Of a DNA stretch of 64,000 nucleotides, positions 20,891 through 30,092 are shown in pieces (the first letter of the stretch is position 1; each line of letters starts with the position of its first letter). The position numbers and the translations under genes are program-made. The DNA is from Erythrobacter sp. SG61-1L (GTDB lineage Bacteria > Pseudomonadota > Alphaproteobacteria > Sphingomonadales > Sphingomonadaceae), in the NCBI RefSeq assembly GCF_001305965.1, contig NZ_JXQC01000003.1, positions 1,178,001 to 1,242,000 on the forward strand, in the 5' to 3' direction. The notes under the pieces were generated by a model that did not search any database, was not told the DNA's origin, and worked only from the letters and a program-made list of their open reading frames with translations.

Positions 20891-22639
20891 GTGGCCGAGG
20901 AAAAGAGCGGCGCGGCTATTCTTGTCGAAAGCCTGGTCAAGCAGGGCGTCGAATATGTGTTCGGCTATCCCGGCGGCGCCGTGCTTCCGATCTATGACGA
21001 GCTGTTTTCCGACAAGCGCATCCGCCACATCCTCGTCCGGCATGAAGCCGGCGCGGCCCACGCAGCGGAAGGCTATGCCCGTTCTACCGGCAAGCCGGGC
21101 GTCGTGCTCGTCACGTCCGGCCCGGGCGCGACCAATGCCGTCACCGGCATTGCCGACGCATTTCTGGATTCGATCCCGCTGGTGGTCATCACCGGACAGG
21201 TCGCGACCAATCTGATCGGTTCTGACGCGTTCCAGGAAGCCGATACGGTCGGCATCACGCGCCATTGCTCCAAGCACAATTATCTCGTCAAAGACCCGGC
21301 GGACCTCGCGGCGACGATCGACGAGGCTTTCCAGATCGCCACCACCGGCCGCCCCGGCCCGGTCGTGATCGACATACCCAAGAATGTTCAGGTCGCCACT
21401 GCCACCTGGCATGACGGTGAAGTGCAGCGCAAGATCCGCTACTCGCCCCAGACGGCAGGCAGCGTCGAGGATATTGCCGAAGCAATCGATCTGATCGCCA
21501 ATGCGGAACGTCCGATCCTCTACACGGGCGGCGGCATCATCAATTCCGGCCCGCTGGCCACCGAATTGCTGCGCCATTTCCAGTCGCTCACCGGTGCGCC
21601 TGTTACCAGCACCCTGATGGGCCTTGGCGCATTCCCCCATGACCATGCCGACTGGCTGGGCATGCTGGGGATGCACGGCACCTTTGAAGCCAATCTGGCA
21701 ATGAACCAGTGCGACGTCATGGTCTGCATCGGCGCGCGCTTCGACGACCGCGTGACCGGCCGCCTCGACGCATTCTCGCCCGGTTCGACCAAGATCCACA
21801 TCGATATCGACCGTTCTTCGATCAACAAGGTCGTCCCGGTCGATCTCGGTATCGTGGGCGATTGCGCTACCGTGCTGGAACAGCTCATCACCGTGTGGGG
21901 CAAGCGCAAGGCCGCGGATCTTTCCGAATGGAAGGCCCGGATCGAAGGCTGGCGCGCGCGGGAAAGCCTGGCCTATCCGGCCAAGAGCAAGAGCGGCGAC
22001 ATCATGCCGCAATATGCGATCGAGCGCCTTTTCGCCCTCACCCGCGATCACGATCCGGTCATCACCACCGAGGTTGGCCAGCACCAGATGTGGGCCGCGC
22101 AATATTTCGGCTTCGACAAGCCGAACAAGTGGCTCACTTCCGGCGGTCTGGGCACAATGGGCTATGGCCTGCCTGCCGCCATCGGCGCGCAGCTCGGCAA
22201 TCCTGACACGCTGGTGATCGACATTGCGGGCGAAGCCTCGATCCAGATGAACATTCAGGAACTGGGCACTGCCAGCCAGTTCCGCCTGCCGGTGAAGGTG
22301 TTCATCCTCAACAATGAATTCATGGGCATGGTCCGCCAGTGGCAGGAACTGACCTATGAAAGCCGCTATTCGAATTCCTATTCGGACAGCCTGCCCGACT
22401 TCGTCCGCTTGGCCGAAGCCTATGGCTGGAAGGGCATCCGTATCGAGGATGAGAGCCTGCTCGACGCCGGCATCATGGCGATGATCGAGCATGACGGGCC
22501 GGTGATCGTCGATTGCCGCGTGGCGAAGGAAGCCAACTGCTTCCCGATGATCCCCTCGGGCGCCGCACATACCGAGATGCTGCTTTACGGCGACGAGGTT
22601 GCGGGCACGATGGAAGATGAAGCCAAGGCACTGGTTTAA
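20891..22639 (+). CDS. ilvB: Acetolactate synthase, large catalytic subunit
   Basis: ThDP/FAD enzyme that makes acetolactate or acetohydroxybutyrate, the first common step to valine, leucine and isoleucine. I take GTG 20891 (VAEEKSGAAILVESL), with an aagga ribosome site 8 bases ahead, over the GTG at 20831; this gives 582 residues. Seen: YVFGYPGGAVLPIYDEL, RHEAGAAHAAEGYAR with the catalytic glutamate, the FAD region, and the ThDP motif beginning GGLGTMGYGLPAAIGA and ending LNNEFMGMV. The ilvN gene follows after 12 bases. A long leader with tandem terminators precedes it. Confidence 0.96.
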   Translation: MAEEKSGAAILVESLVKQGVEYVFGYPGGAVLPIYDELFSDKRIRHILVRHEAGAAHAAEGYARSTGKPGVVLVTSGPGATNAVTGIADAFLDSIPLVVITGQVATNLIGSDAFQEADTVGITRHCSKHNYLVKDPADLAATIDEAFQIATTGRPGPVVIDIPKNVQVATATWHDGEVQRKIRYSPQTAGSVEDIAEAIDLIANAERPILYTGGGIINSGPLATELLRHFQSLTGAPVTSTLMGLGAFPHDHADWLGMLGMHGTFEANLAMNQCDVMVCIGARFDDRVTGRLDAFSPGSTKIHIDIDRSSINKVVPVDLGIVGDCATVLEQLITVWGKRKAADLSEWKARIEGWRARESLAYPAKSKSGDIMPQYAIERLFALTRDHDPVITTEVGQHQMWAAQYFGFDKPNKWLTSGGLGTMGYGLPAAIGAQLGNPDTLVIDIAGEASIQMNIQELGTASQFRLPVKVFILNNEFMGMVRQWQELTYESRYSNSYSDSLPDFVRLAEAYGWKGIRIEDESLLDAGIMAMIEHDGPVIVDCRVAKEANCFPMIPSGAAHTEMLLYGDEVAGTMEDEAKALV

Positions 22640-22651
22640 GGGACGCCCGAA

Positions 22652-23167
22652 ATGAAGATTCAGCAGCGAGCATCCGAACGCCACGTGCTCACCATCATCG
22701 TCGACAACGAAGCGGGGATTCTTGCCAAGATTGCCGGCCTGTTCACCGCGCGTGGCTATAATATCGATAGCCTGACCGTGGCGGACATCACCGAGAACCA
22801 CGCGGTCAGCCGCATCACCATCGTCACCAACGGGCCGCCGGCCGTGATCGACCAGATCCACGCCCAGCTTGAACGTCTGGTGCCGGTGCACAAGGTGATC
22901 GACCTGAGCGAGGAAGGCCCCCATATCGAGCGCGAACTGGCGCTTATCAAGGTGGCCGGCAAGGGTGAGAACCGGGTCGAAGCCCTGCGTCTGGCCGATG
23001 TGTTCCGCGCCAATGTGGTCGACACCACAACGCAGAGCTTCATCTTCGAACTCACCGGCACGCCGGACAAGATCGACAGCTTCGTCACGCTGATGCGCGA
23101 ATTGGGGCTGGTCGAAGTCGGCCGTACCGGCGTGATCGGCATGATGCGCGGGCCCGAGGGTTCCTGA
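22652..23167 (+). CDS. ilvN: Acetolactate synthase, small regulatory subunit
   Basis: Regulatory partner of IlvB; it binds valine for feedback inhibition and raises activity. The 171 residues start with the ACT domain, HVLTIIVDNEAGILAKIAGLF followed by RGYNIDSLTVADI, and end with the second conserved half (ELTGTPDKIDSFVTLMRELG). Many databases call this form IlvH or IlvN interchangeably. It lies 12 bases after ilvB and 123 bases before ilvC. Confidence 0.95.
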   Translation: MKIQQRASERHVLTIIVDNEAGILAKIAGLFTARGYNIDSLTVADITENHAVSRITIVTNGPPAVIDQIHAQLERLVPVHKVIDLSEEGPHIERELALIKVAGKGENRVEALRLADVFRANVVDTTTQSFIFELTGTPDKIDSFVTLMRELGLVEVGRTGVIGMMRGPEGS

Positions 23168-23191
23168 CGGGGGCATTTTAGGGGTCGAAAT

Positions 23192-24310
<1,119 letters not shown>

Positions 24311-24336
24311 TCCGCATTCCATTTTGCGGAAACATG

Positions 24337-24378
24337 CGCCGCCGGCGGGATCATATCCCCGCCGGCGGCGTTCTGTTA
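24337..24378 (+). terminator. Terminator hairpin after ilvC
   Basis: A perfect 13-bp GC stem, cgccgccggcggg (24337-24349) with cccgccggcggcg (24358-24370), loop of 8, followed by a weak T-rich tail (ttctgtt). It marks the end of the ilvBNC unit, separating it from the YceI gene. Confidence 0.7.
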
Positions 24379-24483
24379 TCCGTCCTGCGCGTCAGACGCA
24401 TGGGCAGTAGACTTTATCAAACCGGCACGCCAAGGTGCCGGCCATCCATTCCATGGGCTAAACTCAAAGGGAGGAATTCAAGG

Positions 24484-25134
24484 ATGCGTAAAGTTCAGAT
24501 GGGTATCGCGGCGCTCACCGGCGCGGCCCTGCTCTACGTCGTGGGCGCGCAGGCGCAGAACGGCGATCTCGGCGGGCCTGGCAAAGCCGATGCTTCTCTC
24601 GTCACTGGCGGCACCTACGCGGCCGATCCGGGCCACACTCTAGTCGGGTGGAAGGTGAATCACTTCGGATTCTCCGACTATTTCGGCCTGTTCGGCAACA
24701 TCAAGGGCACGCTGACCCTCGATCCCAAGAACGTCGCTGCCAGCTCGGTTGAGATGACGATCCCGGTATCCAAGGTCACCACCGCCAATCCGGGCCTGAC
24801 CGCGCACCTGCTGTCGGCCGGCAAGGACGGCAAGGCTCCCGATTTCTTCGGCGCCGAAGCGGCAGACGCCACCTTCAAGTCGACTTCGGTTGCTCCTGCC
24901 GGGGCAAACAAGGCCACCATCACTGGCGATCTCACCCTCAATGGCGTGACCAAGCCGGTGACGATCAATGCCGAATTCACCGGCGCCGGCGCCAACCCCT
25001 TCAGCAAGAAGGAAACCGTCGGCTTCAAGGGCACCGCACGCATCAAGCGTTCGGAATTCAACGTGAATTATGCCGTTCCGATGGTGACCGATACGGTCGA
25101 TCTGGACATCGCGGCCGCTTTCGAAAAGCAGTAA
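24484..25134 (+). CDS. YceI-family periplasmic lipid-binding protein
   Basis: A 216-residue exported protein. ATG 24484 follows a gggaggaattcaagg ribosome site and opens a signal peptide (MRKVQMGIAALTGAALLYVV, cleavage near GAQAQ). The YceI lipocalin-like barrel begins TYAADPGHTLVGWKVNHFGFSDY and contains LTLDPKN, VEMTIPVSKVTT, GDLTLNGVTKPVTI and the final DTVDLDI. Members bind long isoprenoid or lipid chains; the partner here is unknown. It is flanked by ilvC and leuA but separated from both by terminator-like elements. Confidence 0.9.
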   Translation: MRKVQMGIAALTGAALLYVVGAQAQNGDLGGPGKADASLVTGGTYAADPGHTLVGWKVNHFGFSDYFGLFGNIKGTLTLDPKNVAASSVEMTIPVSKVTTANPGLTAHLLSAGKDGKAPDFFGAEAADATFKSTSVAPAGANKATITGDLTLNGVTKPVTINAEFTGAGANPFSKKETVGFKGTARIKRSEFNVNYAVPMVTDTVDLDIAAAFEKQ

Positions 25135-25142
25135 GCCTATCT

Positions 25143-25234
25143 CGTCATTGCGAGAGACCGAAGGTTCCGTGGCAATCCAGGGCCCATTGCGTGGCGCCCT
25201 GGATTGCTTCGCGGCTTTGCCGCTCGCAATGACG
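25143..25234. repeat. Dispersed palindromic element (REP/RPE-like), intergenic copy
   Basis: A 92-base imperfect palindrome with ends cgtcattgcgag (25143-25154) and ctcgcaatgacg (25223-25234), which are exact inverted repeats. Inside are a second inverted pair, ggcaatccaggg...ccctggattgc, and gcggctttgccgc near the right end. The motif CGTCATTGCGAG...GCAATCCAGG is a palindrome I recognise from many proteobacterial genomes. A diverged copy of nearly the same length lies inside imuB (51608-51706). Confidence 0.8.
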
Positions 25235-25317
25235 GCACTGGATGAATTTGTGCGGCCTTTCCGCCCGCCTGCGAACCTTTTCCTTGAAAAATAGCGTGCG
25301 ATTGTCCATTTGCACAA

Positions 25318-25368
25318 ATGATGACGAACCGCTCGCTCCTTAGCCTGCTTCGACTTACACGCCCTTAG
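25318..25368 (+). CDS. leuL: leuA leader peptide, 16 residues, leucine-rich
   Basis: ATG 25318 opens a short frame reading MMTNRSLLSLLRLTRP and ending at TAG 25366. Five of ten residues from position 7 to 13 onward are leucine (CTC CTT, CTG CTT, CTT). It lies 120 bases before leuA and its stop codon sits inside mutually exclusive hairpins. This is the standard arrangement for ribosome-mediated attenuation by leucyl-tRNA supply, known for leuA in alphaproteobacteria. Too short for ordinary gene calling. A second in-frame ATG at 25321 is also possible. Confidence 0.85.
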   Translation: MMTNRSLLSLLRLTRP

Positions 25369-25464
25369 GCGTGTCATCCCGCCTGCGCGCATCGCGCATG
25401 GCACCCCGCCTAAGGGCTACCCAAAAATCTGCAGTCGAAACAGCCGCGCACCTTGCCGTGCGCG
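25357..25464 (+). promoter_or_regulatory. leuA attenuator with competing hairpins
   Basis: Right after the leucine codons, acacgcc (25357-25363) pairs with ggcgtgt (25368-25374) around a 4-base loop. The overlapping arm gcccttaggcg (25361-25371) alternatively pairs perfectly with cgcctaagggc (25407-25417). The two structures cannot coexist. A third stem, cgcgcac/gtgcgcg (25445-25464), lies 25 bases before the leuA ATG. A ribosome stalled at 25336-25356 would bias the choice. No T run follows any stem, so termination may be Rho-dependent or control may act on translation. Confidence 0.75.
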
Positions 25465-25488
25465 CATCAGGCGATAAGGCACAATTCC

Positions 25489-27171
25489 ATGGCGATGCTC
25501 AAAACCCCCGGCGAGAAATACCGGCCCTTCCCTCAGGTTCCGATCACGGACCGGCAATGGCCTTCGCGCACGATCACCAAGGCTCCGCGCTGGCTCTCTA
25601 CCGATCTGCGCGACGGCAACCAGTCGATCATCGATCCGATGGATGCGGTGAAGAAGAACCGCTTCTTCGATACGCTGGTGGAAGTGGGCCTGAAGGAAAT
25701 CGAAGTTGGCTTCCCCGCCGCGGGCAAGACCGAGTTCGACTTCATCCAGGGGCTGGTCCGTTCGGGCAAGATTCCGCAGGACGTGATGATCCAGGTGCTG
25801 ACCCAGTCGCGCGAGGATCTGATCCGCACCAGCTTCGACAGTCTGGAAGGCGTGCACGCGGCTATCGTCCATCTGTATAACGCTGTGTCCCCGGCATGGC
25901 GCGACATCGTGTTCCGCATGAGCAAGGCCGAAGTGAAGGAAATCGCCATCAAGGGGGCGAAGATCCTGCGCGACGAGGCTGCCAAGCGCCCCGGGACTGA
26001 CTGGTATTTCGAATATTCGCCCGAGACTTTCTCAACCGCCGAGCTGGATTTCAGCCTGGAGGTTTGCGAGGCGGTAATGGACGTGCTGCAGCCGACGGCG
26101 GATCATCAGCTGATCCTGAACCTGCCGGCCACGGTGGAGGCGGCAACCCCCAACGTCTATGCCGACCAGATCGAATATTTCTGCCGCAACATCCCCCGGC
26201 GGGAAACGGTGGCAATCAGCCTGCACACCCATAATGATCGGGGCACCGGCGTGGCCGCGGCCGAACTGGGCCTGATGGCCGGTGCGGACCGTGTGGAAGG
26301 CTGCCTGTTCGGCAATGGCGAACGCACCGGCAATTGCTGCCTGGTGACTGTCGGCCTCAACATGTACACGCAAGGAGTTGATCCGGAACTGGATTTCTCC
26401 GACATCGATTCCATCATCGAGACGGTAGAATATTGCAACCAGATCCCGGTCCACCAGCGCCACCCCTATGGCGGCGAACTGGTGTTCACCGCCTTTTCCG
26501 GCAGCCATCAGGACGCGATCAAGAAGGGCTTCGAAGCCCAGACCAAGCGCAACGACCAGCTGTGGCAGGTGCCCTACCTGCCGATCGACCCCGCCGATCT
26601 GGGCCGCAATTACGAAGCCGTGATCCGCGTGAACTCGCAGAGCGGCAAGGGCGGCTTCGCCTGGGTGCTGGAACAGGATCAGGGCCTGAAATTGCCCAAG
26701 AAGCTGCAGGCGGACTTTTCGAAGCACGTCCAGCGCATTGCCGACGAGCTGGGCCGCGAACTGAATGCTGCCGACATCTGGCAGGTCTTCCGCGAGAGCT
26801 ATTTCATCAAGGTCGACAAGCGCCGCTATCGCCTTGTCGATTTCGAGGAAAACCGCGCACAGGACGGCACTCGCGTATTCGTGGGCACGGTAGAAGTAGA
26901 CGGCAAGGCACAGAGCGTTTCCGGGCGCGGCAAGGGCCTGATTTCTTCCGTGCTGGCGACGCTGAAGGAAACCTTCGGCCTCGAAATGGAAGTGCTCGAT
27001 TATACCGAGCACGCGCTGGGTCAGGGAACCGACGCACAGGCTGCCGCCTATGTCGAATGCGCCCTGCCCGATGGCCGCACCGTATGGGGCGTGGGCATTG
27101 ACGAGGACGTGGCCTCCGCCAGTGTCCGCGCGATCCTCTCCGCCGCGAACGGCGCCGCGCGCGACGCCTGA
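25489..27171 (+). CDS. leuA: 2-isopropylmalate synthase
   Basis: First committed step of leucine synthesis: acetyl-CoA plus 2-oxoisovalerate to 2-isopropylmalate, feedback-inhibited by leucine. ATG 25489 (MAMLKTPGEKYRPF) gives 560 residues, the length of the longer bacterial form; the frame is open to 25453. The TIM-barrel start is WLSTDLRDGNQSIID with the metal aspartate, then ISLHTHNDRGTGVAAAELGL carries the metal histidines and CLFGNGERTGN follows. The C-terminal LeuA allosteric domain spans about 430-560. The upstream leader and the IlvBN feedback subunit suggest two levels of control over the branch. Confidence 0.96.
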   Translation: MAMLKTPGEKYRPFPQVPITDRQWPSRTITKAPRWLSTDLRDGNQSIIDPMDAVKKNRFFDTLVEVGLKEIEVGFPAAGKTEFDFIQGLVRSGKIPQDVMIQVLTQSREDLIRTSFDSLEGVHAAIVHLYNAVSPAWRDIVFRMSKAEVKEIAIKGAKILRDEAAKRPGTDWYFEYSPETFSTAELDFSLEVCEAVMDVLQPTADHQLILNLPATVEAATPNVYADQIEYFCRNIPRRETVAISLHTHNDRGTGVAAAELGLMAGADRVEGCLFGNGERTGNCCLVTVGLNMYTQGVDPELDFSDIDSIIETVEYCNQIPVHQRHPYGGELVFTAFSGSHQDAIKKGFEAQTKRNDQLWQVPYLPIDPADLGRNYEAVIRVNSQSGKGGFAWVLEQDQGLKLPKKLQADFSKHVQRIADELGRELNAADIWQVFRESYFIKVDKRRYRLVDFEENRAQDGTRVFVGTVEVDGKAQSVSGRGKGLISSVLATLKETFGLEMEVLDYTEHALGQGTDAQAAAYVECALPDGRTVWGVGIDEDVASASVRAILSAANGAARDA

Positions 27172-27173
27172 CC

Positions 27174-27845
27174 TTGCGGCTGGAGGACGATCCATCCCCA
27201 ATAGATGAAGCCGGGGGGCAAGGCGCCTTCGCTCTGCCCCCCAGCGCTCAATGGCCCGGCTGGACACTGATCGCGATAATGGTGACGGCCTTCGTGCTTC
27301 ACCTGCCCCGCGGCACGGTGATGTACGAATGGGCCATATCCGCCCAAATTCTGCGCGCGGGTTATTGGCAGAACGTGCTGCTGCACATGTTCGCCCATGC
27401 GGGCTTCATGCATATCGCCTTCAACTGCCTCGCGCTGGCCAGCCTGTCGCCGCACGTGGCCTTTCGCCTTGGGAGCGGGCCGGGCGGATGGCTGCGATAT
27501 ATCGCCCTGTTCATCTGCTGCGGTCTTGCCGGGCTGGCGATGTTCCTGGCGATCCATCCCAATGGCACCATCCCGATGCTTGGCGCATCAGGTGCGATCT
27601 TCGGTTTCGCCGGCTTCCTCGTGCGCTATCCGCCCGGCGCGCCCGGCACCATGCCGCTGCTCACGCGAGAAACGGGCCGCGCACTGGCCGATTTCGTGAA
27701 GACCAACCTGTTCCTGATCGCGATCCTCACCCTTCCCGCCCTGCTGGCGGGCCAATCGGGTGGCGTGGCGTGGGAGGGCCATCTGGGCGGCTTCCTGTTC
27801 GGATTGCTCGCCGCCCCGGCCTTCGTCCCGCGCCACGCGCGCTGA
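27174..27845 (+). CDS. Rhomboid-family intramembrane serine protease
   Basis: A 223-residue membrane protein with about six hydrophobic segments. The catalytic serine lies in GASGAIFGFAGF and the catalytic histidine in EGHLGGFLFGLL; an earlier loop HMFAHAGFMHIAFN matches the conserved His/Asn region of the oxyanion hole. The start is uncertain: TTG 27174 lies two bases after the leuA stop and no better start precedes the first membrane segment. The C-terminus ends shortly after the sixth helix. Substrates are unknown. It converges with the S9 peptidase gene across 8 bases. Confidence 0.85.
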   Translation: MRLEDDPSPIDEAGGQGAFALPPSAQWPGWTLIAIMVTAFVLHLPRGTVMYEWAISAQILRAGYWQNVLLHMFAHAGFMHIAFNCLALASLSPHVAFRLGSGPGGWLRYIALFICCGLAGLAMFLAIHPNGTIPMLGASGAIFGFAGFLVRYPPGAPGTMPLLTRETGRALADFVKTNLFLIAILTLPALLAGQSGGVAWEGHLGGFLFGLLAAPAFVPRHAR

Positions 27846-27853
27846 AGGCCCGC

Positions 27854-29854
27854 TTACTTCACATATTTGGCGTACCACGCCAGCCAGCGCTCCATCCGGT
27901 CGACTATGTAGCTCGGCCGGGTGAACCCGTGGGTCTGATCGGGATAGACAACCAGTTCGGTATCCACCCGGCGTGACTTGAGCGCCTGATACATCTGCTC
28001 GCTCGCCCAGGTCGGCACATTCACGTCAGCCGATCCAACCATGAACATGGTGGGCGTAGTGATCCGGTCCGCATGGAGGAAGGGATAGGAATTCCTGATC
28101 CAGACATCCGTGTTCTCCCACGGTTTGCCCAGTTCCACATCATATTCGACCACGTACTGATCCGTGCCGTAGCCGAGCAGGACGTTGCCGATGGATGCGC
28201 CCGACATGGCCGCCTTGAAGCGGTGATCCGACGTAACGAGGTAATTGGTGGACATGCCGCCATAGGACCAGCCGCCTACGACCAGCCGGTCAGGATCGGC
28301 AATGCCCCTGGCCACGGCATCGTCCACGGCGGCCAGATCGTCTTCCACGTCGACAGAACCCCAGGCGGCGTTGATCCCCGAAGCATAGGCCGTGCCCCGC
28401 CCGGTGCTGCCGCGCGGATTGGGGGTCAGCACCGCAAAGCCCGCCCCCGCAAACACCTGCTGCCACATGTCGAAGCCGTAATCATACTGGGCGGCCGGGC
28501 CGCCATGGGGATGCAGGATGGTCTTGAGTTTCTCGCCGGGCTTGGCTGCGACAGGCACCATCACGAAGCCGTGAACCTCGGTGCCATCCTTGCTCTTGTA
28601 GGAAGTGAACTTCGCATCTGCGAAGTCGATCCCCTTCATCCATTCCGCATTGTGGCTGCTGAGCGGACGCAGCTTGCCTGCATCCAGCGCATAGAGCTCG
28701 TAGGGCTTGGTCGGCGTGGAATAGGTCACGACCGTGCGGCTTCCGGTGGAGCTGAGGCTGCGCAGTACGAATTCCCCACCGGAGACAATCGAGACCTTGC
28801 CCCCGCTCGCCGCGATGGACGCCAGCTTCATCTGGCCGTCATCCTCCAGCAGGAAGCGCAGGCCCTTGCCGTCGGCGGTCCATTCCGGGCTGTAGACGTT
28901 GCGATCCTGCCCCTTGGTGAGGATCACCGCTTCACCGCCGGTGGAAGGCACGACTGCCAGATCGCTGGCGGCATACCACAGCAGCGTGGGATCGCCGCCG
29001 CGCACATAGGCGATCTTGGAGCCGTCCGGACTCCAGACGGGATAGGAACCGAAATCGGGATCGGCATCCGCACCTTCGTAAGTGGTAAGCTGCAGCGGCG
29101 CGACACCCGGCGCATCCACGCGGGCGACATAGATGTTGTAATCGTGCGACCGTTCTGCATCCGGCCCGCGGCGTGAGACGAAGGATACGCGGGTGGAATC
29201 GGGCGACCAGGCCGGGAACGCCTCGTCATAATCGCCATCGGCCATGCGCTGGGCCTTGCCGGTGGCGATGTCATACAACCACAGGCGCGAACGCTCCTTG
29301 CCCAGATAGCCGATACCGTCGGACTTGAACTGATAGCGGTCGATCACGATGGGCGACGGGATCTCCTCGCCATCGGCGGTCTTCTTCGGTTCTTCAGGCT
29401 TGTCAGCCACGATCAGCGCCAGCCGCTTGCCATCGGGCGACCAGGCGAAATCCTCCACCGATCCCTCTATCCCGTCCACCGGCTTGGCCTCACCGCCAGC
29501 CATCGGCAGCAGCCAGAGGCGCGACTGTTCCTTCTCGTCATTGCGCGAGGAGAGGAAGCCCACCTGCTTGCCGTCCGGGCTGAATTTCGGGCTGCTTTCG
29601 CTCTCCCCCTTGCGCGAGGTCAGCTGGCGCGGGCCGCTGCCGTCCCACGGGGCGAGCCAGATGTGCGACACAGGCTCATCCGCATCCACATCGGAACCGA
29701 TCACCGTATAGACCGCCGCATCGCCGGACGGCGAAAGGTCCGGTTCGGCAACCGTGATTTCCTTGACCTGATCTTCCGGCGCAACCGGCCGGGCGAGCGC
29801 CGTCAGCGGCTGGAGCGATAGGACAAGCGCAGTGGCGGTGAGAAGCAGACGCAT
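27854..29854 (-). CDS. S9-family prolyl oligopeptidase / acylaminoacyl peptidase, exported
   Basis: A 666-residue serine peptidase. ATG 29854 has a good aggggaa site and opens a signal peptide (MRLLLTATALVLSLQPLTALA); the frame extends to 29998 but adds no sensible sequence. Residues about 30-400 are a TolB-like beta-propeller with repeated LSPSGD, FSPDGKQVGFLS, WSPDGKRLAL and WSPDSTRVSF blades. The alpha/beta-hydrolase part holds the nucleophile GGWSYGGM, an aspartate in GSADVNVPT and a histidine in DQTHGF. Likely a periplasmic di/oligopeptide peptidase. Confidence 0.92.
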   Translation of the reverse strand: MRLLLTATALVLSLQPLTALARPVAPEDQVKEITVAEPDLSPSGDAAVYTVIGSDVDADEPVSHIWLAPWDGSGPRQLTSRKGESESSPKFSPDGKQVGFLSSRNDEKEQSRLWLLPMAGGEAKPVDGIEGSVEDFAWSPDGKRLALIVADKPEEPKKTADGEEIPSPIVIDRYQFKSDGIGYLGKERSRLWLYDIATGKAQRMADGDYDEAFPAWSPDSTRVSFVSRRGPDAERSHDYNIYVARVDAPGVAPLQLTTYEGADADPDFGSYPVWSPDGSKIAYVRGGDPTLLWYAASDLAVVPSTGGEAVILTKGQDRNVYSPEWTADGKGLRFLLEDDGQMKLASIAASGGKVSIVSGGEFVLRSLSSTGSRTVVTYSTPTKPYELYALDAGKLRPLSSHNAEWMKGIDFADAKFTSYKSKDGTEVHGFVMVPVAAKPGEKLKTILHPHGGPAAQYDYGFDMWQQVFAGAGFAVLTPNPRGSTGRGTAYASGINAAWGSVDVEDDLAAVDDAVARGIADPDRLVVGGWSYGGMSTNYLVTSDHRFKAAMSGASIGNVLLGYGTDQYVVEYDVELGKPWENTDVWIRNSYPFLHADRITTPTMFMVGSADVNVPTWASEQMYQALKSRRVDTELVVYPDQTHGFTRPSYIVDRMERWLAWYAKYVK

Positions 29855-30052
29855 CGAAGGGTTCCCCTGTTTTCGGCCCGGTTTCAGAGGATACTTCTTA
29901 CGCGTTTGAAGCCGCCGCACAATCCTGCCTGCGCAGAAGAATATGCCTATTTGCGCGGATAGCCTGGCGAATAGGCTCCTGCTCTCACAGCAGCGCAAGG
30001 CACCTCAGCAAAGTGACCTATCCGCAAGGGTGAACCCCTGCCAAAGCAGAGG

Positions 30053-30088
30053 CCCATCCCCGCTCCACGACCCATCCCCGCTCCACGA
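30053..30088. repeat. Tandem 18-bp duplication
   Basis: The unit cccatccccgctccacga occurs twice in a row, perfectly, at 30053-30070 and 30071-30088. It lies just downstream of the carotenoid-oxygenase stop codon. Probably a recent slippage duplication. The rest of the 238-base gap (29855-30092) shows no gene. Confidence 0.8.
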
Positions 30089-30092
30089 AAGG

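Noticed and set aside
20837-23176. 779-residue open frame on the minus strand opposite ilvB and ilvN
   Set aside because: High-GC coding sequence often leaves the antisense frame open. The composition is His/Arg/Asp-rich with no domain, while the plus strand carries unmistakable ilvB and ilvN.
29531-29550. Possible third copy of the cgtcattgcgag palindrome end inside the S9 peptidase gene
   Set aside because: Only one arm-like stretch is present (ctcgtcattgcgcgag) and it encodes a segment, SSRNDEKEQS, that fits the peptidase propeller naturally; no distant inverted partner was found.
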